Assembly: GCA_017396925.1 (NCBI GenBank)
Contig: JAFQKM010000077.1
Span: 1-9,637, forward strand
Reading direction: 5' to 3'
Length of the DNA stretch: 9,637 nucleotides
Origin: Clostridia bacterium
GTDB taxonomy: Bacteria > Bacillota > Clostridia > Oscillospirales > Butyricicoccaceae
Under the pieces are notes generated by a model. It ran no database searches, was not told the DNA's origin, and saw nothing but the letters and a program-made list of their open reading frames with translations. Below, piece by piece: positions 1 to 5,693 of the stretch (within the stretch, counting starts at the first letter, position 1; every line of letters starts with the position of its first letter). The position numbers and the translations under genes are program-made.

Positions 1-2
1 CC

Positions 3-290
3 TGCAGGAATCGGGAGGCAAAGAAAGCCAATGGGTTATTCCTGGTTATTGTGGAAAGCCAAAAAAGCCAAGAAGAAGACAAAGAAGAAAACAAAGAAGA
101 AAACAAAAAAGAAAACAAAGAAAAAGACAAATACAAAGAAGAAGACCAATACGAAGACGAAAACAGGGTGGTTTTTTCGGGCTGCCGGAAGAAGGACTGC
201 AGGCACAAGGGAAGAGGCCTTGCATTTGCAGAGAAATCCCGATATAATAACAAAAGACAATTTGCTTACCGCATCTCTGCCGCCGGGTAG
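3..290 (+). CDS. Possible C-terminal end of an upstream gene with a charged low-complexity tail (partial, uncertain)
   Basis: I do not recognise this gene. The frame is open from the left edge of the window to a TAG at 288-290. It encodes a short hydrophobic run (GLFLVIVES) and then about 35 residues made almost only of Glu, Asp, Lys, Asn and Gln. All three plus-strand frames are open through the tract. This frame was chosen because it uses GAC, AAC and TAC codons, like the rest of the window, whereas the second frame would need strings of AGA arginine codons and the first would read Lys/Thr only. Against it, the last 30 or so residues have no recognisable character, and the frame runs through a good promoter (220-248) into a leader hairpin. 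It may be a frameshifted or decayed gene end, or not coding at all. Confidence 0.22.
   Translation, partial: CRNREAKKANGLFLVIVESQKSQEEDKEENKEENKKENKEKDKYKEEDQYEDENRVVFSGCRKKDCRHKGRGLAFAEKSRYNNKRQFAYRISAAG
52..172. repeat. Purine-rich low-complexity tract built on degenerate AAGAAGAAAACA units
   Basis: About 120 bases are almost entirely A, G and scattered C on the plus strand, with nearly no T. Degenerate 6- and 12-base periods such as AAGAAG and AAGAAGAAAACA recur. The composition differs sharply from the GC-rich genes that follow. The period is a multiple of three, so it would encode a repetitive charged peptide in any plus-strand frame. Such tracts can change length by replication slippage. 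Whether it is a protein tail or non-coding cannot be settled without the sequence to the left. Confidence 0.8.
220..248 (+). promoter_or_regulatory. Sigma70-type promoter for the MATE leader
   Basis: TTGCAT (220-225) and a perfect TATAAT (243-248) are separated by exactly 17 bp. Transcription would start near 255, about 120 bases before the MATE ATG, so the transcript would begin with the structured leader at 279-353. Confidence 0.75.
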
Positions 291-353
291 GGAGACTACG
301 GCGCTCGGCTTTCCATCGTTAGGCCACAGAAGATGGAAAGGGGCGTCTTTTTT
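279..353 (+). promoter_or_regulatory. Attenuator-like leader with two mutually exclusive hairpins, possible riboswitch
   Basis: Hairpin 1 pairs CGCCG (281-285) with CGGCG (299-303) and TAG (288-290) with CTA (296-298), leaving a GG bulge and a GGAGA loop. Hairpin 2 pairs GGCGCTC (300-306) with GGGCGTC (341-347) and CTTTCCATC (309-317) with GATGGAAAG (332-340). It also has a GG bulge (307-308), and six T residues follow at 348-353. The two hairpins share bases 300-303, so they cannot both form. Only about 8 bases separate the T-tract from the ribosome binding site of the MATE ORF (GGAGG, 362-366), and no promoter fits between them. Expression of that ORF would therefore depend on read-through. 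I do not recognise a known riboswitch consensus, and I see no obvious leader peptide start after the promoter. Confidence 0.55.
300..353 (+). terminator. Intrinsic terminator in the MATE leader
   Basis: A 16-bp stem in two blocks of 7 and 9 bp, broken by a GG bulge, with a loop of about 14 bases (318-331) and a run of six T at 348-353. Seven pairs of the lower block include two G-U wobbles; the upper 9 bp are perfect. Confidence 0.8.
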
Positions 354-373
354 GTTTATATGGAGGTTTTCAG

Positions 374-580
374 ATGCAGGCACAGACCGGCTATCGGAAG
401 TTTTTAAATTATGTCACCCTCAGTGTATTGGGTACGCTGGGCGTTTCCTGTTATATTCTGGCCGATACATTCTTTATTGCCAACGGCCTCGGCCCCGATG
501 GCCTGACGGCACTCAATCTGGCCTTCCCGGCCACCGAAGGCATCGCCGCCCTACTGGGCCTCTGGTGGATGACGCGGTAG
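374..580 (+). pseudogene. MATE-family efflux pump remnant with internal deletion
   Basis: The 68-codon ORF has a good ribosome binding site (GGAGG at 362-366, 7 bases before ATG). Residues 7-50 read like the N-terminus of MATE-family multidrug/Na+ antiporters: the first transmembrane helix, then an ADTFFIANGLG segment leading to a LTALNLAFP motif. MATE proteins are normally about 440-480 residues with 12 helices. Here, directly after NLAFP, the sequence ATEGIAALLGLWWMTR and a stop resembles the very end of such proteins, where a motif like LAFPxxE precedes the last helix. The simplest reading is an in-frame internal deletion that joined the first and last helices near 518-535, perhaps through similar LAFP-coding stretches. 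One and a half helices cannot make a transporter. Alternatives are a genuine small membrane peptide or an assembly collapse. The family call rests on the N-terminal match and is fairly firm; the C-terminal match is inference. Confidence 0.6.
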
Positions 581-590
581 AGCCGCCATC

Positions 591-619
591 TTGCATCCCC
601 ATGAAAACTTTGCTATGAT
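591..619 (+). promoter_or_regulatory. Promoter of the phosphodiesterase-nitrilase operon
   Basis: TTGCAT (591-596), a 17-bp spacer and TATGAT (614-619), with an upstream TGC that makes an extended -10. It begins 10 bases after the MATE remnant stop codon. The ribosome binding site AAAGGAGG (635-642) and ATG (650) follow. Confidence 0.75.
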
Positions 620-649
620 AAAGCCAATGAAACCAAAGGAGGCCCCATC

Positions 650-1447
650 ATGGCTGACCATTACAACAAATACGGACTCAAGCATTTCGCCGGTATCGTG
701 GCCGACTGCATGGGCATGGCGCTGCCCGAACCCTATGCCGAGCCCATCCCCTGGGTATTGGAGATCCTCAAGGCCCGTCTGGGCGGCAGGGCCGACCGCG
801 TGGTGCTCTATCATGCCGACGCCGTGGGCATGCACATCTGGCAGAAATATACCCATCTGCTGGCCCCCGTCTATCTGCACAGCAGTATGACGGTGCCTTT
901 TGTCAGCACGGTCGAATCGGTGACGCCGGTGGCCCATGCCACCATGTACACCGGCATGGATCCCGAAGGCCACGGCATTCGCACCTACGAGCGCCCCCAG
1001 CTGACCTGTGAGACCCTTTTTGACCGCTGGATCGCCGAGGGCAAAAAGGTCTGCATCATCGCCCAGACCGACTCGACCTTCCTGCACATCTTTGCCGGCC
1101 GCGATCTCGATTATTTCGAGCTGCCCAACAATGTCGAGATCGTCGACAAGGCCCTCGAGCTGATCGCCGCCGATAGCTACGACGTCATTTCCATCCATAC
1201 CTTCGACTACGATGACGCCGCCCATGCCTTTGGACCCGAGTCCAAGCAGGCACTCAATGCCGTTTCGCTGGAGGCCGAGGGCTTCCACCGCATCGCCGGG
1301 GCGCTGGAGAACTGTCGCGGGCAGCATAAGATCCTGCTGACCTATTCGCCCGACCACGGCCAGCATCCCGTAATGGGCGGCACCGGCCAGCATGGCAGCA
1401 AACAGATCGAGGACATGAACATCGTTCATTTCTACGCCACCATTTAA
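650..1447 (+). CDS. Alkaline phosphatase superfamily phosphodiesterase / nucleotide pyrophosphatase-like protein
   Basis: A 265-residue protein with the metal-site pattern of the type I phosphodiesterase/nucleotide pyrophosphatase branch of the alkaline phosphatase superfamily, two-metal enzymes that hydrolyse phosphate mono- or diesters or phosphonates. Visible landmarks are Asp57 (HADAVGM); the nucleophile region TPVAHATMYTG with Thr92 as likely nucleophile, followed by DPEGHGI as in the family; Asp188 and His192 (DDAAHAFGP); Asp235-His236 (SPDHGQH); and a last His248 (TGQHGS). All six expected metal ligands and the nucleophile are present, so it is probably active. No signal peptide or membrane helix is evident, which suggests a cytoplasmic enzyme. 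It is shorter than many relatives (about 350-450 residues). The start is set by AAAGGAGG 7 bases upstream. It is the first gene of an operon, with 10 bases to the nitrilase-like gene. The true substrate cannot be read from sequence. Confidence 0.85.
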   Translation: MADHYNKYGLKHFAGIVADCMGMALPEPYAEPIPWVLEILKARLGGRADRVVLYHADAVGMHIWQKYTHLLAPVYLHSSMTVPFVSTVESVTPVAHATMYTGMDPEGHGIRTYERPQLTCETLFDRWIAEGKKVCIIAQTDSTFLHIFAGRDLDYFELPNNVEIVDKALELIAADSYDVISIHTFDYDDAAHAFGPESKQALNAVSLEAEGFHRIAGALENCRGQHKILLTYSPDHGQHPVMGGTGQHGSKQIEDMNIVHFYATI

Positions 1448-1457
1448 GGGGGAGCCT

Positions 1458-2336
1458 ATGCCTGACTTCAATCTTGCCCTGCTGCAGCTGGACAGCGGCA
1501 TCGACCTGGAATACAACCTGCAGAAGGGCCTCGATGCCTGCCGCAGCGCCAAAGCCATGGGGGCCGATATGGCCCTCTTTCCCGAAATGTGGAGCTGCGG
1601 CTATACCATCCCGGAGGACATGGACGCCCTTCACGCCCTTGCCATCCCGGCCGACCATCCCTTTGTCGCGGCCTTCGGGGCACTGGCAAAAGAACTGGAT
1701 ATGGCCATTGGCATCACGCTGCTGGAGCGGTGGGATCCCCTGCCGCGAAATACGCTGGTGGTCTTCGATCGGCATGGCCGCCGCGTGCTGACCTATGCCA
1801 AGGTGCATACCTGCGACTTTGGCGACGAATGCCGCCTGACGCCGGGCGACGGCTTTTACACCGCCGAGCTGGATACCCGGAAGGGGCCCATCCGGCTGGG
1901 CGCCATGATCTGTTATGACCGCGAGTTCCCCGAGAGCGCACGTATCCTCATGCTGCAGGGGGCCGAGATCATCGTTGCCCCCAATGCCTGCCCGCTGGAG
2001 ATCAACCGCCTGAGCCAGCTGCGCGGCCGTGCCTATGAGAATATGACCGGCATTGCCACCTGCAACTATCCGGCCGGCCATCCCGACTGCAACGGCCATT
2101 CGGCGGCCTACGACGGTGTGGCCTATGTGCCCGATCTGCCCGGCTCGCGGGACACCTGCATTGTTGAAGCCGGCGGGGAAGAGGGCGTTTATATGGCGTC
2201 CTTTGACATGGACATGATCCGCGACTATCGCCGCAGGGAGGTCCACGGCAATGCCTTCCGCAGGCCGACGCTTTATGCTGCACTGATCGACGAGGCCGTG
2301 CAGGCACCCTTTATTCGAAAAGAAGCCCGAAGATAG
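1458..2336 (+). CDS. Carbon-nitrogen hydrolase (nitrilase superfamily amidase)
   Basis: A 292-residue protein of the nitrilase/C-N hydrolase superfamily, which cleaves amide, carbamoyl or nitrile C-N bonds through a Glu-Lys-Cys triad. The triad is intact: Glu43 in LFPEMW, Lys115 in YAKVHTC and Cys152 in MICYDREFPE. Glu124, in the FGDECRLTPGDGF segment, is the usual auxiliary glutamate. The length is typical for single-domain amidases of the omega-amidase, N-carbamoylputrescine amidase and N-carbamoyl amino acid hydrolase branches; I cannot choose among them. Aliphatic amidases and glutamine-dependent NAD synthetase domains are longer or fused. It is probably cytoplasmic. The gene lies 10 bases after the phosphodiesterase with a close GGGGGAG ribosome binding site (1448-1454), so the two are co-transcribed and may act on the same compound or pathway. 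The C-terminus, after about residue 275, is a basic tail. Confidence 0.88.
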   Translation: MPDFNLALLQLDSGIDLEYNLQKGLDACRSAKAMGADMALFPEMWSCGYTIPEDMDALHALAIPADHPFVAAFGALAKELDMAIGITLLERWDPLPRNTLVVFDRHGRRVLTYAKVHTCDFGDECRLTPGDGFYTAELDTRKGPIRLGAMICYDREFPESARILMLQGAEIIVAPNACPLEINRLSQLRGRAYENMTGIATCNYPAGHPDCNGHSAAYDGVAYVPDLPGSRDTCIVEAGGEEGVYMASFDMDMIRDYRRREVHGNAFRRPTLYAALIDEAVQAPFIRKEARR

Positions 2337-2375
2337 AAAAAACCAGCCTTTCCATCACGGAGAGGCTGGTTTTTT
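2337..2375. terminator. Bidirectional intrinsic terminator between convergent genes
   Basis: AACCAGCCT (2341-2349) pairs with AGGCTGGTT (2363-2371), and the stem continues inward to a 5-base loop (2354-2358) for about 13 bp. A-rich bases on the left (2337-2340) and T-rich bases on the right (2370-2375) give a U-tail on either strand. It ends the nitrilase transcript and the Sel1-repeat gene transcript, whose stop codon is at 2386-2388. Confidence 0.9.
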
Positions 2376-2385
2376 GTTTTACAGA

Positions 2386-3729
2386 TTATTTTTTGTGCAG
2401 GCGTGCGAGGAACTCGACAGCGCGGGGGTTGCCGTTGTCGCGGGCCAGACGAAGCCACCGGCCGGCTTCGCGGAGCTCGTCGGGGCTGCGGTTGGGCAGG
2501 GAAAGGATACTGAGGGCGCAGGACAGCTGCACCTCGCTGCTGAAGCCGCGAAGAGAGGCGATGCGCAGCCAGGGCAGGGCCTTTTCATAATCCTTTTTGT
2601 GATCGTAATAGTGCAGGCCCAGATAGACGATGGCCAGCGTGATGCCATGCTCGGCCGCCCTGATCAGATAGGGCAGAAACTCGTCTTCGGGCACGCCGCC
2701 ATAGTAAGGATAGGCCGCATAGGTGCCCATGGTCATCCATGTCATGGGATGATGGTATTCGGCCTCGATCTCTTTCAGACGGGCGAAGCGCTGCTGCATG
2801 ACCTCGATGGGCGCCGTCTTGTGCTCGCGCCAGTTCATGCCCGAGATCTTTCGCGATTCGGGCGGCAGGCCGGGCAGATGGCGCTGTTCCATCTCGGCGT
2901 CGGCCTTGCGGCAGAGGGTAATGCCGCTCTTGAAGGCGTGATAGGTGGAGGTATCGTAGTCGGCAGGGCCGAAATTGCCATAGTTCTCCTTCATGCGCAG
3001 GAACCGGGCGGCGCGCGCTTCCTTCCAGATGTCGGCCTTATTGAGGCCCACCGGCTTGTGGTTGCGGAACTCGGGGCCGATCATGCGGTCGATGGCCAGA
3101 ATGCAGCCGCCGTGGGCCGCAGCCCCCAGCATGGCCGGATCCCCCAGATTGCCCAGATGATAGCGGGCGTCGGCCGAATCGTGCTTGTCGGCCATCCAGG
3201 TGAAGAAGTCGGCGGGGTCATCCAGCAGGCGGACGCGGCGTTCCAGCTGGTGGGTACACAGGCGAAGCAGGTGCCAGTAGAGGCAGAGGCCGATGGGATC
3301 AGCCTTGGGATCCTGTTTGTCCTGCAGGATGCGCGCATAGGCGGCGCCCAGCAGCAGGGGATAGTCTTCGATGCCCAGCCGATAGCATTCGGTCAGCATC
3401 TCGCCGAGGATATACAGGCGCTCTTCGTGCAGGATGGCATGGCGATAGAAGGCGTAAAGCAGGCGCTTGCCCTGTTCGGGGTCGGCGGTGCAGCCCTCAC
3501 CCTTAAGATACAGGCGGCCCAATGCCTCGCAGGCCTCCATGATTTTACCGTCGGTGTCGAGCGCGATCAGGCGGCGCAGGATGATGACGGCCTTTTTGGG
3601 ATCGTATTCGGGGTTTTCAAAGGCATGGTTATAGTGGCTGGCCATGCGCCAGAGGGTGTGGAGGTCGCCCGGCAGGGTATCCTCCGATTCAAAAACAGGC
3701 AAGCTGCCAAAGAGGGGAAAGACTGCCAT
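2386..3729 (-). CDS. Sel1-like repeat (TPR-type) protein
   Basis: A 447-residue soluble protein with helical Sel1/TPR-like repeats, a family that mediates protein-protein contacts and has no enzymatic role of its own. The clearest repeat is near residues 66-91 (LGRLYLKGEG, then DPEQGKRLL). Further ones lie in the last 90 or so residues (YLIRAAEHG, YLGLHYYDHKKDYEKALPWL, GRWLRLARDNGNPRAVEFLARL). The middle (about 190-330) is less repetitive, rich in Trp, Tyr and His, and unrecognised. No signal peptide or membrane helix is seen. The frame could extend 9 codons upstream to a TTG at 3754-3756, but the ATG at 3727-3729 is preferred because AAAGGAAA (minus strand, 3736-3743) lies 8 bases before it. 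It is a single-gene unit on the opposite strand from its neighbours. The ORF on the other strand over the same span has typical shadow composition, so the minus strand is the coding one. The partner protein is unknown. Confidence 0.8.
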   Translation of the reverse strand: MAVFPLFGSLPVFESEDTLPGDLHTLWRMASHYNHAFENPEYDPKKAVIILRRLIALDTDGKIMEACEALGRLYLKGEGCTADPEQGKRLLYAFYRHAILHEERLYILGEMLTECYRLGIEDYPLLLGAAYARILQDKQDPKADPIGLCLYWHLLRLCTHQLERRVRLLDDPADFFTWMADKHDSADARYHLGNLGDPAMLGAAAHGGCILAIDRMIGPEFRNHKPVGLNKADIWKEARAARFLRMKENYGNFGPADYDTSTYHAFKSGITLCRKADAEMEQRHLPGLPPESRKISGMNWREHKTAPIEVMQQRFARLKEIEAEYHHPMTWMTMGTYAAYPYYGGVPEDEFLPYLIRAAEHGITLAIVYLGLHYYDHKKDYEKALPWLRIASLRGFSSEVQLSCALSILSLPNRSPDELREAGRWLRLARDNGNPRAVEFLARLHKK

Positions 3730-3777
3730 AGGACGTTTCCTTTCTTCGGTGCTCAAAATACATACTCAATCAAATAA

Positions 3778-3806
3778 AGTGTATCATGTTTTGCCCGAAT
3801 GGGCAA
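3778..3806 (-). promoter_or_regulatory. Promoter of the Sel1-repeat gene, overlapping an inverted repeat
   Basis: Read on the minus strand: TTGCCC (3801-3806), a 17-bp spacer and TACACT (3778-3783) with an upstream TGA giving an extended -10. Each box matches 4 of 6 consensus bases. The -35 is one arm of the perfect inverted repeat TTGCCC-GAAT-GGGCAA (3791-3806), a possible operator. Confidence 0.5.
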
Positions 3807-3991
3807 GAGGGCAGCAGGCCTGCCTGCCGCAAGAGGACGCCGTTATGCATATCGACTGTGCGCCGTCTTAACGATTTCTTTACGAGAAATAGAGAAGCTT
3901 GAAAAGAAAGGCTGCGATTATGCAAATGGTTATAAAATACAAAAGAAAACCGTGAAAAGCGTGCGAATAATCTAAAAATACGAAAAATCTA

Positions 3992-4019
3992 TTGACATTT
4001 TATGCATTTTCGATATACT
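3992..4019 (+). promoter_or_regulatory. Promoter of the AGCS symporter gene
   Basis: A perfect TTGACA (3992-3997) and TATACT (4014-4019) with a 16-bp spacer and A-rich DNA upstream. The 5' UTR would be about 65 bases. The ribosome binding site AGGAG (4081-4085) precedes the ATG at 4093. Confidence 0.8.
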
Positions 4020-4092
4020 TTTATAGCCTGTCATTTATTTATTGGAAAGAGAAATAAACCGGGTGAAAAAATTATAATACAGGAGAATATTT

Positions 4093-5490
4093 ATGGAATC
4101 CCTGACCAACGCACTGCTGCCCGCAGTCAAGACGATCAACACGTATCTTTCCGACTACGTTCTGATCTTCCTGCTGATCGGTGTCGGCCTTTACTTTTCC
4201 TTCCGCACCAAGTTCGTCCAGATCCGCTGCTTTAAAGAGGGCTGGAATCTGGTATTTGGCAACCTGAGCCTCAACGGCGCCAAGCAGGAGAGCGGCATGA
4301 GCTCCTTCCAGGCGCTGGCCACCTCGATCGCCGCCCAGGTCGGCACCGGCAACATCGTCGGCGCTTCGGGCGCGATCCTCACCGGCGGCCCCGGTGCCAT
4401 CTTCTGGATGTGGGTCATTGCATTCTTCGGCATGGCCACCATCTATGCCGAGGCCGTTCTGGCCCAGAAGACCCGCGTCACCACCGAGGACGGCGACATC
4501 CTCGGCGGCCCGGTCTACTACATCCGTGAGGCCTTCAAGGGCAAGGTTGGCAAGCTGCTGGCCGGCTTCTTCGCCATCGCCGTCATTTTGGCCATGGGCT
4601 TCTTCGGCTGCATGGTTCAGTCCAACTCGATCGGTTCGACCTTCCAGACCGCCTTCGGTGTCCCCGGCTGGACCATCGGCATCGTACTGGTCATCATCTG
4701 TGCCTTCATCTTCATGGGCGGTGTCCAACGTCTGGCTTCGGTTACCGAAAAGCTGGTTCCTCTGATGGCTGCTGCATTCCTGCTGTGCGGTGCCATCGTT
4801 CTGATCGTCCGCATCAAGTATCTGCCTGCCACCGTCGGCATGATCTTCAAGTATGCCTTCCAGCCCCAGGCCATCATCGGTGGTGCCTTCGGCGCAGCCA
4901 TCAAGACGGCTGTCAGCCAGGGTGCCAAGCGCGGCCTCTTCTCCAATGAAGCCGGTATGGGTTCGACTCCCCATGCCCATACGCTGGCCAACGTCAAGCA
5001 TCCCCATGAGCAGGGTTGTGTTGCCATGATCGGCGTTTTCCTCGATACCTTCGTTATCCTGAGCATCAATGCACTGATCATCATCTGCACCCTCTATGCC
5101 CCCGACGGCATTCTGGCCGGCGGCTATACCCCCGCCCTTGAGAGTGTTGTGACCAAGACCAATCTGGCACAGACCGCCTTCGGCACCGTATTCGGCGCAC
5201 AGCTGGGCTCGGCTTTCGTTGCTGTTGCCCTCTTCTTCTTCGCCTTCTCCACCATCCTCGGCTGGAATATGTTCGGCAAGACCAATGCCGAGTATCTGTT
5301 TGGCGAAAAGGGTGCAAAGGTCTATACGCTGATCTCGCTGGTCTTTATCTTCCTTGGCACCGCCGCCAAGAGCGACCTGGTATGGGAGCTGTCGGATATG
5401 TTCAACCAGCTGATGGTCCTGCCCAATGTCGTCGGCCTGATCGGCTGCTCGGCGCTGGTCGTCAGCCTGACCAAGTTCGGCAAGAAGTAA
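4093..5490 (+). CDS. Sodium:alanine/glycine symporter, AGCS family
   Basis: A 465-residue polytopic membrane protein of the AGCS family (alanine or glycine:cation symporters), which imports small neutral amino acids with Na+ across the cytoplasmic membrane. Family signatures are clear: GTGNIVG (84-90), GGPGAIFWMW (98-107), GGPVYYI (138-144) and the highly conserved segment GLFSNEAGMGSTPHAH (281-296). Hydrophobic helices are spread over the whole length, beginning near residue 22, and the length is normal for the family, so the gene looks intact. A ribosome binding site 7 bases upstream supports the ATG. The gene stands alone, with its own near-consensus promoter and a strong terminator. Members transport Ala, Gly, Ser or Gln; the substrate here cannot be fixed from sequence. 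Confidence 0.95.
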   Translation: MESLTNALLPAVKTINTYLSDYVLIFLLIGVGLYFSFRTKFVQIRCFKEGWNLVFGNLSLNGAKQESGMSSFQALATSIAAQVGTGNIVGASGAILTGGPGAIFWMWVIAFFGMATIYAEAVLAQKTRVTTEDGDILGGPVYYIREAFKGKVGKLLAGFFAIAVILAMGFFGCMVQSNSIGSTFQTAFGVPGWTIGIVLVIICAFIFMGGVQRLASVTEKLVPLMAAAFLLCGAIVLIVRIKYLPATVGMIFKYAFQPQAIIGGAFGAAIKTAVSQGAKRGLFSNEAGMGSTPHAHTLANVKHPHEQGCVAMIGVFLDTFVILSINALIIICTLYAPDGILAGGYTPALESVVTKTNLAQTAFGTVFGAQLGSAFVAVALFFFAFSTILGWNMFGKTNAEYLFGEKGAKVYTLISLVFIFLGTAAKSDLVWELSDMFNQLMVLPNVVGLIGCSALVVSLTKFGKK

Positions 5491-5512
5491 GTTTTTTCTT
5501 TCCGCATATTGC

Positions 5513-5549
5513 AAACCCCCTCTGCGTGATCGGGCGCAGAGGGGGTTTT
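5513..5549 (+). terminator. Intrinsic terminator after the symporter gene
   Basis: A perfect 14-bp stem pairs AAACCCCCTCTGCG (5513-5526) with CGCAGAGGGGGTTT (5535-5548) around an 8-base loop. The T-tract is short (5546-5549). Confidence 0.9.
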
Positions 5550-5589
5550 CTGTTTGGGCGGCAGCAGGGGAGATTTTCCAAACTTTTTC

Positions 5590-5618
5590 TTGACAGGGCA
5601 GAAAAGTTAGCTTATACT
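5590..5618 (+). promoter_or_regulatory. Promoter of feoAB
   Basis: A perfect TTGACA (5590-5595), a 17-bp spacer and TATACT (5613-5618) make a strong predicted promoter. Its -10 box lies inside the first palindrome at 5606-5621, as expected for a repressible promoter. Confidence 0.88.
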
Positions 5619-5666
5619 AACTATAGAAATGTTAGCATACACTAACCGTAGTTAGCGAAAGTAAAC
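5606..5666 (+). promoter_or_regulatory. Tandem GTTAG-N6-CTAAC palindromes, likely metal-repressor operators
   Basis: Two perfect palindromes of the form GTTAG-N6-CTAAC lie at 5606-5621 and 5631-5646. A degenerate third copy (GTTAG-N6-TAAAC) is at 5651-5666. The first covers the -10 box; the others lie just downstream of the expected transcription start. The TTAG/CTAA half-sites resemble those of DtxR/IdeR/MntR-type metal-dependent repressors, which commonly control feo genes in Gram-positive bacteria. No regulator gene is present in the window, so the identity of the repressor is inference. Confidence 0.7.
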
Positions 5667-5693
5667 TGAGAGATAGAAGAAAGGACATCTGCT

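Larger units (their letters stand above)
3730..4092. other. AT-rich divergent intergenic region of about 360 bp
   Basis: This region lies between the divergent Sel1-repeat and symporter genes. It holds the minus-strand promoter above, the palindrome GCAGGCCTGC (3814-3823), a weak hairpin ATTTCT/AGAAAT (3874-3890), an A-rich stretch (about 3935-3990) just upstream of the symporter promoter that could act as an UP-like element, and that promoter with its 5' UTR. Inside the UTR, TTTATTT (4034-4040) can pair with AAATAAA (4052-4058). I see no glycine riboswitch, although such symporters often carry one, and no convincing small gene. Confidence 0.6.

Noticed and set aside
52..172. CRISPR array or tandem repeat array
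   Set aside because: The repeat units are short and degenerate with no spacers; this is low-complexity sequence, not a CRISPR.
31..618. 195-codon plus-strand ORF across the purine tract and the MATE leader
   Set aside because: Lys/Thr repeats followed by sequence that runs through the promoter, terminator and the MATE remnant in another frame; an open frame by chance.
551..2246. Minus-strand ORFs of 330-335 codons opposite the phosphodiesterase and nitrilase genes
   Set aside because: Shadows of genes with intact catalytic motifs on the plus strand; no promoter or ribosome binding site seen for them.
2374..3777. 467-codon plus-strand ORF opposite the Sel1-repeat gene
   Set aside because: It would start inside the bidirectional terminator region and has typical antisense composition. 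The minus strand has Sel1 repeats, a ribosome binding site and a promoter.
3810..3828. Terminator or operator at the GCAGGCCTGC palindrome
   Set aside because: No loop of workable size and no T-tract follows on either strand; it is upstream of both divergent genes where no transcript needs ending.
3899..3936. Second symporter promoter (TTGAAA and TATAAA)
   Set aside because: The spacer would be 26 bp, too long; the TTGACA-16-TATACT promoter downstream is far better.
4072..5514. 480-codon minus-strand ORF opposite the AGCS symporter
   Set aside because: Low-complexity acidic shadow of a clearly recognised transporter; no ribosome binding site or family motif.
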